Assembly: GCA_038025085.1 (NCBI GenBank)
Contig: CM076140.1
Span: 14,652,001 to 14,716,000 of the forward strand
Source: Tetragonia tetragonoides
Taxonomy: Eukaryota > Streptophyta > Magnoliopsida > Caryophyllales > Aizoaceae
Direction of reading: 5' to 3'
DNA: 64,000 nt
The notes beneath the pieces are model-generated. The model was not told the origin of the DNA and made no database searches. It worked only from the letters and a program-made list of their open reading frames with translations. Below, one piece after another: positions 30,901-42,775 of this stretch. The translations under genes were made by a program, and so were the position numbers. Positions within the stretch are counted from its first letter, which is position 1; every line of letters starts with the position of its first letter.

Positions 30901-32268
30901 CTGTGGTCTATGTGGCTCTATGTCTGGTTGCATGTTTTCTGTATTCTTGCTTGTGGTTTCAGTTGCTAGCTATACTTTTATTTGGCTATGCAGCTGGCTG
31001 CATTCACTTCTTCTCACATCAGTGGGAAGGGGAATATCTGACTAGCTTGTAGGGGCCTTAGCCTGCCGCAATGTGACTGACGAGCTCTTTTTGGGGGCAA
31101 TGCAGATTGACCAAATTATTGTTTGGCACTTGACTGGGTCTCTGTAAGTGGTATCACTGGTATGATATTCAACTCCCAGTTGAGTGTGTGGGCAAGGCGC
31201 GGAACTATAGCACATCACTAGTGACCCGGTTTTTGAACATGGGATACTGAATGACAACAGAGCACTAGAGTCATATTGGTTGGGAATTGCAGAGAAATTA
31301 TAGCTATGACCTGTGATCATTAATGTTGACATTTTGACAAAATTGCTCGTCAGGTTGGTACTATTGTCCTCTATAGTAATGCAATTGCCCGAATGCACAC
31401 ATGTGGTGCTCAGAACTGGTTTTCATGCTTCATGATGATTGGTGAATTATGTTATACAGAATCTAAGATAGACACAACTTATAACCACCCCTCCCCTCCT
31501 CCTAAGGAAAAGAAATTAAAAAGGTGAATCCCTTCTATTTTAACATGTTAAGCAGCCTGATAGCTACGATATCGAATTAAAGAGAACTATTGAACTATTG
31601 TCAGGTTATCTGCGACAAATGGTATTGGCTTAAAGTTCTAGAGCTCCCATACTTCCAGCCATGAGGTTAGGGTCCAAGTAACCTAACCCCATGATTAGGG
31701 GAGTTTCTAGTGCTACAAAACCAATCTGAAATATGTTTGGTGACCTTGATTGATACAACTTTGTGGAGAGAAAAAGGTACTAGAGAGTCATTCATCATTT
31801 GCGGATCCTTTTAGGTTTTGTGAAATCATACAATTTCTCAAATCTGTATTGGTTACGAATGCAGGGAAATCAGGTGCGGTCAAACCATGGGAGAAGACTG
31901 ATGATGGAAGGAGCTATTGTGAAGAACCATGGGAGAAGACCGATGCTAGGAGGAGCTATTGTGAAGCTTCACAATCACAAGGTACAACACGAGTGGTTTA
32001 GAAGTTTTTTTTTTTTTTTGCTAAGCGAGTGGTTTAGAAGTTAGGAACTTTAAAAGAGATGAGATTGAATAGCCGTTGATAAATTTTCTTTTGGGGGTAA
32101 TTTAAATTAATTGCACCGACTTGTCAGTCCATTGAGGCTTTGCTTGCTTAAGACTTGAACAAACTAATAAGTTAGGGGCCTTTAACAGGAACATCTTTGT
32201 AGGGGTGAGCACGGTAACTATGTACCAAAGCACTGCCACAACTGTGCACCAACACCTGCGCACCATTT
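27977..32268. other. Long spacer downstream of the PPR gene, no gene recognised
   Basis: Starts with the PPR 3' UTR. The remainder has moderate GC and fragmentary frames, e.g. 28955-29179, a 74-codon frame with an isolated CFACNCG Cys cluster. None has convincing domains. It looks like decayed retroelement or gene sequence. A T run lies at 32007-32020, flanked by the 18-bp direct repeat 'gcgagtggtttagaagtt'. Confidence 0.45.
31883..31966. repeat. 42-bp tandem duplication
   Basis: Two adjacent copies of 'accatgggagaagac' plus a tail ending 'ggagctattgtgaag', differing at a few positions. It falls in a short open frame, but there is no evidence that the frame is used. Confidence 0.75.
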
Positions 32269-35200
32269 CTCAGTTAGGCTTGGAAGGCCATTTTGCTGGA
32301 TACTCACTCTAAGTGCTGGATCACCGAAATCATGGATGAATACAAAGTTCAGACTGGATAGGATAGCCTACCGGGGGCACAGGTGGCCGTCTTGTGTAAC
32401 ATTTAATACAATGGAAAGGTTTGGACAAAAATCTCACCTGGGCGGCAGGGCCCCACGAAGTCGAAAATTGAAGGCTATAATCCACGTTTTGGGCTTCTGG
32501 AGGCTTCGGAACGAAAGTTGATATATTCACACCATATCGCACGGGACACGCCTAAGGGACGTAGGAGGCCCTAGGGTCGATGATCGAGTACCTATTAAGT
32601 TTGGACGACCATTTTGCTAGACACTCTCTCCAAGTGCCAAAACACCAAAATAATGGATGAATACAATGTTCGGAGACCCGGATACCCTACCGGGAGCACA
32701 TGGGGTCGTATTGGGTCACAATAGACACTAGGGAAAAGTTTGGGCAAAACTCTCAACCGGTTCCGATAAGTCGAAAATTGAAGCCTATAATCCACTTTTT
32801 TGGCTTCCAATGGCCCCAAAAATAAAAGTTGATATTTCCGCACCATTCGCATTATACACCCCTCGGGGACGTGGGAGGCCCTTAGGGGCGATTATCGGGT
32901 CCCTATGAGGCTTGGACGACCATTTTACCAGACACTCGCTTGAAGTGCTAGTATATACTGAAATAATGTGTGAATACGGATTTTCGAGACCCGAATTGCC
33001 TAGCTGTGGCACAAGGGTTCGTCTTGGGTCAAAATAGACCCTTTGAAGAAGTTTGGGCAAAAATCTCAACCGGACCCCAGAAGACGGAAATTGTAGGTTA
33101 TAATCCACGTTTTTGGCTTCCGTAGGCCCCGGAACGCAAGTTGATTTTTCCGCACCATATCACACGGGACATCCCTAAGGAACGTGGGAGGCCCCAAGGT
33201 TCGGTTATCGGGTCCCTAATAGGTTTGGACGACCATTTTACCACTCTCTCGAAACGCCAGTATACAGAAATCATGAGTGAATACCAATTTCCTAGACCCG
33301 AATTGCCTACCTGGGGCACATGGGGTCGTCTTGGGTCCAAATATACCCGTCGGAGAAGTTTGGGAAAAAACCTCAACCAGATCGCGGGAAGCCAAAAATT
33401 GTAGGTTATAATCCACGTTTTTGGGCTTCCAGAAACCCGGAAAGAAAGTTGATTTTTTTGCACAATATTGCATGGGACACCCCTAGGGGACGTGGGAGGC
33501 CCCATGGTTCGGCTATGAGGTCCCTATTAGGCTTGGACGACCATTTTATCAGACAAACGCTCGAAGTCCCAGTACACCGAAATCATGTGTGCATACGGAT
33601 ATCTGAGACTTGAATTGCCTACCGGGGGCAGATGGGGTCGTCTTGGGTCAAAATAGACCCTCCGAAAAAGTTTGGGCAAAACTCTCAACCGGACCCCGGG
33701 AAGCCAAAAGTTGTAGGTTATATAATCCACGTTTTTGGGCTTCCAAAGGCCCTGGAACAAAAGTTGATTTTTCCGCACCATATCGCACGGGACACCCCTA
33801 AGGGACGTGGGAGGCCCCAAGATTCGGTTATCAGGTCCCTATTAGGTTTGGACGACCATTTTACCAGACACTCGCTCGAAATGCCAATATACTGAAATCA
33901 TGTGTGAATGCGAGTTTCTGTTACCCGAATTACAAAACATGGGGTCGTCTTGAGTCAAAATAGACCCTTCGGAGAAGTTTGGGCAAAAATCTCAACCGTA
34001 TCCCGGGAAGCCTAAAATTGTAGGTTATAATCCACGTTTTTGGGCTATCGGAGACCATGGAAAGAAAGTTGATTTTTTTGCACCATATCGCACGGGACAC
34101 CCCTAAGGGACGTGGGAGGCCCCAGTGTTCGGTTATCGGGTCCCTATTAGCCTTGGATGATCATTTTACCAGACACTCGCTCGAAGGCCAGTACATCGAA
34201 ATTAGGTGTGAATACGGATTTTTGAGACCCGAATTGCCTATCGGGGGCACATGGGGTCGTCTTGGGTCAAAATAGAACCTCAAGGTCGGTTGAAGAATCC
34301 ACGTTTTTTGGGCTTCCAAAAACATCAAAACGAAAGTTGATATTCTTGTGCCAAATCGCACCGGACACCCCTAGGAGAAATGGGAGGCCCCTAGGGTCGG
34401 TCATCGTGTCCCTATTAGGCTTTGCTGACAAATTTACAGGACACTCACCCAAAGTGCCGAAAAACCGAAATCATGAGTAGATACAGAATTCGGAGATCCG
34501 GATGGCCTACCAGGGGCTGGGTCATAATACAACCCCGGAGAATTTGAGCAAAAATCTCAACTAGACCCCGAAAAGCCGAAAGTAAAAGCTAAAATCCACT
34601 TTTATTGCTTCTAAAGGGCCGGAATGAAAGTTGATAGTTTGGCACCATATCGCACGGGACTAGAGGTGTCAAACAGGTCGGTCAGGTCGGGTTCGGGTTC
34701 GGGTTCGGTCACTTTCGGTCGGGTCATTTAACAGGTCGGGTCGTTTTATTTTCGGGTTGAGAAAAGCTTGTTCATGACCCAATGTGTTCGGGTTCGGGTC
34801 GACCCAACGGGTTGAACACTTATTTTTTTTAATTTGGTTATAATTGCATAATTAATTTTATTTTCAGCTTTAAAATAAAAAATTGCCATACTATATTAAT
34901 ATTAGACATAAAAGATATGGTTCTAATCTACTTGAAAAATATTTCGTAAGGTTTTCACCTGTTATTAGGTTTTTACTAATGCAAAAGAAGTATCAAAATC
35001 CATACCAATATGACAATTAGTCAAAATCGTTTCATAAGTAATAGAAAAACTCTTATTTAAGAGAAATATGAAATTATGAATCTCAAAGTTAGTTGATATG
35101 TTAGAAATTTTGATATGATAAAGTCAATTGTCATCCATTTTTCTCATGTTGAGGTGTTTTATTTTGAACGTCCCAACCCAACGGGTCGACCCAGAGCGGG

Positions 35201-37107
35201 TTCGGGTTTGACCCAATAAATATCGATTTTTCGGGTTCGGTATGCATCGGGTTTTGAGTTGGAATTCTTTGTTCATGACCCAGACTTTTCGAGTCGGTAT
35301 GGGTCGAGTTTTCGGGTCGGATCAAATTTTGACAGCTCTACACGGGACACCCCAAGGGCCCAAGGGGACATGGAAGGCCTTTAGAGTTGATCATCGCCTT
35401 CCTGTTAGGCTTGGACGATCATTCTACTTACAGTCACTCTAAGTGCCATTACACCGGAACCTTGTGTGAATTCGGATTTCGCTGACCCGATTTGCCTACC
35501 GGAGGCACGGGGTGTCGTCTTGGGTCACCATAGACCCCTGCAGAAGTTTGGGCAAAAATCTCAACCAGACCCTAGGAAGCTGAAAATTGAAAGTAGTCCA
35601 CGTTTTTTGGGCTTCCAGATGCCCCGTAACAAAAGTTGATATCCATATCGCACAGGACACTCCTAGGGGACATAGAAGGCCCCTAGGGTTGATCATCATG
35701 TCCCTATTGGGCTTGGTCGACCATTTTATTGGAGACTTACTCCAAGTGCCGAAAGACCAAAATTATGGGTGATTACGGAGTTCGGATACCCGGACAGGCT
35801 ACCGGGGGCACATAGGGTTTCTTGGGTCACAATAGACCCCCCTCCCCCCGGCAATTGGATGAAAATCTTAATCGGACCTCGTGATGTCAAAAGTGAAGGC
35901 TAGACAATTGACCTTTTTTGGGCTTTCGGATGCCCCGAAACAAAAGTTAATATTTTCCCACCATATCGCATAGGATATCGCAAGGGGACATGTAAGGCCC
36001 CTTGAGTCGATCATTGCATCCCCATTAGTCTTGGATGACCATTTTATTGGACACTCATTTCAAGTACCAGAACACTGAAATCATATTTGAATACAGTGTT
36101 CGGAGACCCAAATAGCCTACCTAGGGTAGAGGGGGTTGTCTTGGGTCACCCAAGATATATTTGGAGAATAATCTCACCCGTACCCAGGAAAGCCGAAAAA
36201 TGAAGGCTATAATCCACGTCTTTTGCGCTTCTCGAGGAACGAAAATTTCTATTTTCGCACCATGTCGCACGGGATACCACAAGGGGACGTGGGAAGTCCC
36301 TTGAGGCGGTTATCGGGTCCCCATTAGGTTTGGACGATCATTTTACTAGACACTCATTATAAGTGCCGGTACACCGAAATCATGAATGAATACGGGGTTC
36401 GAAGACCCTGATAGCATACCGGGGGTCTGGGAGTCGTCTTTTGACAAATAGAACGCTCGGAGATGTTTGAGCAAAAATCTCAATTGGAAGTCGAGAAGCC
36501 GAAAATTGAATGCTATAATCACGCTTTTTGGACTTCCGGTTGCCTCGCAATAAAAGTTGATATTTTCGCATGATATCGCATGGGATACCCCTAGGGGATA
36601 GGGGAGGCCCATAGGATTAATCATCGGGTCCCAATTAGGCTCGGAAGGCCATTTTGCTGGATACTCACTCCATGGTACAACGAAATCATGGATGAATACA
36701 AAGTTCAGACCGGATAGCCTACCGGGGCACAGGGGGTCGTCTTGTGTCACACTTGATACCATGGAAAAGTTTGGGCAAAAATCTCACTTGAGCGGCTGGG
36801 CCCGCGAAGTCGAAAATTGAAGGCAATAATCCACGTTTTGGGCTTTTGGAGGCTTTGAAATTAAAGTTGATATTTTCTCACCATATCGCACGGGACACGC
36901 CTGAGGGACGTGGGAGGCTCCTAGGGTCGATGATCGGGGTACCTATTAGGCTTGGACGACCATTATGCTAGACACTCTCTCCAAGTGTCAGAACGCTGAA
37001 ATCATTGATGAATACAATATTCGGAGACCCGGGTAGCCTACCGGGAGCATAGGGGTCGTATTGGGTCGCAATAGACATCAGAGAAAAGTTTGGGCAAAAC
37101 TCTCATC
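32269..37107. repeat. Satellite-like array, 14 diverged ~310-bp units
   Basis: The anchor phrase 'ttggacgaccattttac' recurs with starts near 32283, 32604, 32915, 33228, 33536, 33851, 34156, 34424, 35414, 35716, 36034, 36333, 36644 and 36955. Spacings are 299-321 bp, except one shortened unit (268) and one interval enlarged by a 688-bp hAT insertion. Each unit carries, in order, 'gaaatcatg.gtgaatac', 'ctaccgggggcacatggggtcgt', 'aaaagtttgggcaaaaatctcaac', 'tataatccacgttttt', 'aaagttgatattt.cgcacc', 'atatcgcacgggacacccc' and 'gacgtgggaggcccc'. Unit lengths are not multiples of three and frames break, so the short frames on both strands are not genes. Confidence 0.95.
34661..35340. mobile_element. 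hAT-type non-autonomous element inserted in the satellite array
   Basis: Ends TAGAGGTGTCAAA (left) and, complemented, TAGAGCTGTCAAA (right). It is flanked by a perfect 8-bp duplication CACGGGAC (34653-34660 and 35341-35348), which is part of the satellite unit. 680 bp. The subterminal parts are rich in 'gggtcgggttcggg' motifs and the interior is AT-rich. No transposase is encoded. Confidence 0.92.
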
Positions 37108-39199
37108 TTGCAGTTCATGCAAGGAACAAATACTACCCACTGTTGTATTTATACTGTCTTTCCATAATGTCTTGGCTGTCAAAAGCTTAACCTGAACTAA
37201 ACCTACATGATAAAATTGTGTTTATAATGTACAGCTTAAGGACTGCTGAGTTCCAGAATCTTTTCTGGGATTGGGGAACCTATTGAGTTCGTGTGGGATC
37301 GTGTAGTGTATTTGACCACTTTATGAGTCAACTTGGTCGAGGTTTTTTATGTAATGTCCCTCACTGTTGTTCAATTTTATTGGAGTGATTTGTGATTAGA
37401 TCTTTTATTTTTGAGGGTTTATTGTCCTCATGGGGTGTATTTTTTATTTATTTTAATTAATACAATTTTTTTAATCTAAGAAAATAATTCATGGCCCGTG
37501 GGGTTAGGGGAGCAAAGCCCGGGCATCCTGTTATCCGAGAAAAGCATTTTCTTATCATGGACACATAAAAGAATTGCATTCCAAGCCAAAATTCTTAAAT
37601 TGGATTCTACTACGAACGTTCTAGTTGTTGAAATGCAAATTAATTTAGGAAATAACAAGGAGACTCTAGAATAATGCTGCTGGAAAAATGAATAGTGGCA
37701 ATATGCTAAGTGTACCTTCCCACCCACTAAGAACAATGAATTTGTAGCTGTGACCGTGATCACCATTAGTTGACCTTCTTTTATACATGCTGGACACTGG
37801 TGCTCCTTCATTAAATGGATTCGACCCATTGTGACCTGCTAGACCTCGATCATTCTCAGCTTGGATGCAGGATTGTTTACTTAAAAACTTTGTACAAGCT
37901 AGTAATATATTAGGAACCTTTAACAGATATTCTTGTACAGAAAGAACAAGGTCCTGATACAGCATCTTTGGGGTCAGGATGCTGTTGTATTAGAACATTT
38001 CATATTCTGAGTATGAAATTTAAAATAAAAAAAAAAAATAAATCTTGTGGAGCATGTGGAATTCAAAGCAACTGGTAATTACTATTCGTAATATCAGAAA
38101 TCATATAGTTGTTGGAGCTAGCACTACATGTTGTGATGGGGTGTAGCAAATCTTGACCAACCCTCAACTCTGACACGGTGAGGCAGGCAAGGTCAATTTA
38201 CACAACTCCACTATACCAGTCAAGGTTTTTTTCCCCCCCTGATAAGTGCTGGAAATGAGAGGTTCATGTGACGGGTAATGGATTGGGTTTTAATGAGGGT
38301 CGTAGGTTTTACCATCTTTGTTTAGGTCCTCTGAGGTTATTGTATTGAGAACGTAGGCCATTGTCAATTTGCATATTCTCCACGAGGTTGGTTGGTTTAC
38401 AATCTTTATACTAGCTAGTTCACTACTATTCAGTATGCAACTAGTAATCTATGCTGATGAGAAATAAGCTAATTGTTCTATTGAATTTTTTGCAGGAGTT
38501 ATGGTCTCTTGGTCTTACACCAGAAAGCCGCAGGTCGAAGAACACCTATAGGTGGCATAATCTTCATGGTTTTGATGGCTTATATAAAAGTGCAGATTTC
38601 AATATTAGTATAGGGAATTAAGTATGCAGTTTGAGACTTTACCTTCTGTTTCACATGGAAGGTCAACGTACTTTGAGAGAGGGTTTCTCTCCAACAGTTT
38701 GCACTTTGCAGTTATAGTGACATTGATTGTGCGCAGTATGGCAGCAGAGAGATTATGAACTGTGGGAGTGGATAGAAATCTTACTGAGGAGTCGACAGAA
38801 GACAGGTCGAAAATACAATCTAACGTTGCTGAATTGACCTAAAAAGAGACAGCAAAATATTGTTGATCATGGGAGAGGTGATGGTTTAGGCAGCATGCCA
38901 TCTGGGATACATTTTTAAAAGGAACAATGACATACCAGTCATGAGTTTAGCGGAATGGTAACTTATGAAGTGACAGTGGTGAGGCAACACCAACAATGAG
39001 AGTTGGTTTGTGCAGGTCATTGTTTGAAACAATGGACTGATCTTTCTCCGCTTTATAGACAGGCTGTTCTAATAAAAGGATATTGCTGATGCATGTAAGT
39101 GGGAGTGTCAAAGCAGTGATAGGTAGAGCACTCTTTCGGGTTCCACTTTGAGGGCTAAAACTGCGGTGTTTCTATCTCTTTACAACTTTACGAGTTCAG
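37108..39199. other. Spacer with retroelement debris, no gene recognised
   Basis: A fragment at about 37488-37545 ('attcatggcccgtggggtta', then 'aaagcccgggcatcctgtta') matches the 3' half of the SINE-like sequence at 62440-62585. Minus-strand frames at 37476-37965 have no recognisable domain. An A run lies at 38019-38039. Confidence 0.4.
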
Positions 39200-39490
39200 A
39201 CTCACAAAAGGAAATTACACTTTGTTGAGTTCTCAGTGACTGGTTGACATCCCAAGACTTTCAAGGGTGCTCATAAGAATGATGGTCTTGGTGATGCTTT
39301 CTTGTGTTGTGCTACAACATAGAAAAGACTAAACATTTTAACTATGGAATAGACCTGGCTGCTACATTTGATGGCCAAGTATTACAGTTTGTGAGCAGCT
39401 CAAAGATTTAGTTTGAGTTGGATCACTATTCAGAATATCAGTCAGATGCTGGCTGCAAACAAAATTGATAAGGCAGGGGCTTAAGATATT
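39200..39490 (+). repeat. Diverged copy of the retroelement remnant found beside the metallothionein genes
   Basis: Wording such as 'gttctcagtgactgg', 'gaatgatggtcttggtgatgctttcttgtg', 'ctgctacatttgatggc' and 'gagttggatca' aligns colinearly with 49355-49650 and partly with 52280-52440. The matching copies are preceded by an RNase H-like fragment. It is strongly diverged and non-coding. Confidence 0.55.
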
Positions 39491-40315
39491 TCTTTGAAGA
39501 AAAAAGAGAGGGGTGTGTGGTGTTGCTATTTACCCAGTTTGTGCAATTATGGAGGCGGCGATGCCAGAGCTGACAGCTGGTTCAAGACTGCTTGTTAAAG
39601 CCTTAGTGTTGGAGATTCTGCGAGGCTGAGATTAATAGCATTTTGAATCTCTGGTTGATTAGCTATTCCTTGTAAGGAAAAGATATCCGCTGGCGCAGAG
39701 TTGTCTTAGCTTGGTATATTTACAAGAATTTTTTTCCGTGTTGATAAGTTTGAATCATATCTCATTAATATCAATAGTTGCACAATGCTCATAAGACGGC
39801 TCCTTGCTATACCAAAGCCGAGCTCCAACAAGCATCATTCAAAGCCATCATTCCCCACCTACTACGAAGGCTTGGCATGGGTAACCATCCTGTGCTCGGC
39901 TGAAGCTTGCGGATGAGCTCATCAAACACTACCTGCAATTTGTAGCACACTGCCAAAGCCTCTTGGTTAGATGAACCTTTGTTTTGCAGGACCATCCGCA
40001 AATGAGTTAGCAGAGCTTGTTATTTACAAGTTAGTTTTAATGTCCTCATCTACTAAAAGTTCTAATGTTATTTAGTAAAAGAAGCTGCTTGGGCTGCCTC
40101 TCCAGAAAGCCAGTAAGTCGCCTATCTAGTATCTTTGTCATTTCTTTGAGGCACGCTTCTTCTACTTTTTATCGGAAGCGTTTGTTCCTTAGCTTTGTAA
40201 GGCATAGATTAGTTAAATTTGTCATTTGACTAGTTCCCAATACTTAATTTTGTCATTTGACTAGTTCCCAAAAACTATATACTCTTGCTATGTTACAACA
40301 TGTGGTTTCAGTGAT

Positions 40316-40465
40316 TGTGGCGTTTTTTTTGCGTGTTTTTAGGTTGGATTTGATGGTGTATGAGCTTGGCTCTATTGGGGTTTGAACATCGGCTCCTATG
40401 TGTGTTTGAGCTTCGGCTCTTTTTATTTTTTATTTAATAAAATGGACTACTAGTTATCAAAAAAA
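40316..40465 (+). mobile_element. 5'-truncated LINE tail with 16-bp target duplication
   Basis: A ~150-bp fragment ends 'gagcttcggctc ... ttatcaaaaaaa' and is flanked by the perfect 16-bp direct repeat ATGTGGTTTCAGTGAT (40300-40315 and 40466-40481). The 3' wording is shared with the longer LINE-like tail ending at 51434. A classic target-primed, severely 5'-truncated insertion. Confidence 0.88.
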
Positions 40466-40595
40466 ATGTGGTTTCAGTGATAGGGACTATAAGCCGCTAG
40501 GAACTGTCCTTATCTCTGAATCGTCTCGTGATGATAACTGAAGCCTTGGTACATTAGGTCCCAACTTCGAATTCTCCCTTTTCCCGATGTATGAA

Positions 40596-42005
40596 TGATA
40601 ATACGTATTTTTGACGATTATTTGTGATTGATTCATACTCCATCTACCCTATTTTATGAATGATTCACGATTTTCTTGCTTGGTTTTGCAACTCTTGTTC
40701 CTCTTCACGCCTTTTGGTATTTTGTGTGCTTTGATGAGATTTTAGGTATGAAATTGAGGAATAACGAGGAGTATGCGATCAGGAGCATGAATGAATTTGA
40801 AAAGTATCGGGAAGAAGGTTCAAAAGGGTGTACACAACCACTAAAGAGCACCCATGAACATGTGAAGACCCCATCTTAAAGAAGGTAAAGTTTGAAGGTT
40901 ACTCGGTCAAGCAGCCCGGCAGGGTAATAGACCAAGTATTTAAAGACAGCAAGCTTACTTGGTCAGGCACCCCGGCAGGGTATTAACCCAGTTCGACCAA
41001 GTGCTTTACCGAAATCTCTTGGGACTATAAATAGCCCACTTGAATACTAGTAGCTCATCTTATCTTATTCTACCTTACTCTAAACCTAGTTTTAGCTCTC
41101 CAAAGAGGTCTAGCCTCCATTATTAGGTTTATAAACTTCTTACTTAGTATTATTAGAGTGATTAATCTTAGTTTTAGGAAAGATTATTGAAGAACTTTGT
41201 AAGATCTTCTTGACCCTTCTCTTTCCTCTTTCTCTCTCTTCTTTTACTTATTTCTATTGTGTTGAATATAATGTTTTGGTTAATTAAAGTTGATGACTTT
41301 ATGATGTTTAGTGGCTAATCCTTTTTAATAGAGTTGGGATTAGCCCAACTATGGTGTTTTTAATGCTTGGATGATATGATTTGAATGTTATTATTTGGGT
41401 AATTGCTTGTTTGGTAGTATGCACTCCAAGTGTTTGATGAAATGCCTAAATGAGTTTATGGCTTTATTTTGATCAATTAATCTAAAATCGAAAGGGGAAT
41501 GTTGATTGTGAGGGGTCTTATTAACCTATCAAGGAGATTTAGCCACGAAAGTAGGATGAATCACCTTGGAAACTTATTGATTAGTTTGGACTTAATGGAC
41601 CTAATATGATCTAATCCCATGAAAATAGGTGGTTAATTTGAGTTAGGTGCTTCCTTTGGACCTTGAAAGAGGCCTTGGGTTACTAGAGTTCTAGTCGTTC
41701 CCTTGCATTACCCATTTGATTGCATGTTATATTATCATCCATTGCATTAGAGCATCATTAGTTGGGTGAACCCCCTACTCTAGCTTTAATTCTTGACTCT
41801 TACAATTGTGATTGCTGTTCTCTCTCATATTGGTTAATTAATTTAGTTTTATCTTTAGATTTTATTGAATTAAACCACCATTAAATTTACCCAATTAGCT
41901 TAGCTTTCCCAGTTCTAGAGATTTTGGTACTCAAAATACCCTCGCTCCTCTTAGGAGACGATAATTTTACTATTTCGATAAATCCGTGCACTTGTGGGGC
42001 TATCA
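40596..42005 (+). repeat. 5' LTR of the Gypsy-type element
   Basis: TG...CA ends. A TATAAATA box at 41026-41033 is a plausible start of the R region, followed by a CT-rich leader. Colinear with the 3' LTR at 45087-46493 throughout. Confidence 0.93.
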
Positions 42006-42163
42006 AGTTTTTGGCGCCGTTGCCGGGGAGCAAGGCTTGTTTCGGTATTAAATTGCTCTTGAATGGGATAGACTAGGCTCTTTTCTTTTCTTTTTTTCTT
42101 TCGTTTTTTTTGTTTAAATTTTTCATTTTTATTTTCTTCTTCATTTAGTGTGATGGAAACTTC

Positions 42164-42775
42164 ATGGCATCAAGAGGGTATGGTGATTATTATTCGAATT
42201 CATGTGATTATGATAATGAAAATTATAACCCACATGGCTACATGAATGAGAATAGATATGATGTGCATAATGCCTCTTATGATTGTTATGGTTATTTTGG
42301 ACATGAGGATAATGTGCATCAATTTGGTCATGAAAATGCTAGTTATGCCGATATCATTTACCAAAGTAAGCAAAACGATCATTGCTTTGTTGACTATACT
42401 CTTGCTAATTAGGATCTTCCCGATTTCTATGGAGAAGAGCATACTCCCCAACACAAGTCAAATTTGGAGACTCTTTTGGAACAATTTATTGTTCAAACAC
42501 AAAAGAACAATGAGGAGTTACAAGAAACTCTAGGCAAATTGTGTTCCAAAGTTGATGCATTTATCACCCATACCGAGATGCTCGAGCATCAAGTGGTTTA
42601 AGTGGCTAGTGTGTCATCATTTGGGGGTTGTGTTGAGGAACAAGTGATTGATGAATTATATTATAACACGTTCTATGACCTTGAATATCCCGATTCATTG
42701 TCAAACAAGTATATTGATATGATCCCCTCTCCAATTCCAAGTCTCTTTAATGATTCCCTCCCCAAAATCCCTTGA
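42164..42775 (+). pseudogene. Decayed internal frame of the Gypsy-type element
   Basis: An 82-codon frame rich in Tyr, Asn, Asp and His starts at MASRGYGDYY. After its TAG at 42410 the same frame resumes as LPDFYGEEHTPQH, then a coiled-coil-like LETLLEQFIVQTQKNNEELQ, with further stops. The helical Gln/Leu-rich part is reminiscent of the region following gag in Athila/Tat elements, but homology is not certain. No enzymatic motif is present. Confidence 0.5.

Noticed and set aside
32330..34480. Many 60-135-codon frames on both strands
   Set aside because: They fall in the satellite array, recur by unit, and shift frame because units are not multiples of three.
42164..42533. Overlapping 82-, 84- and 95-codon frames as a host gene
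   Set aside because: They lie inside the Gypsy-type element just after the primer-binding site. At most they are a decayed element frame.
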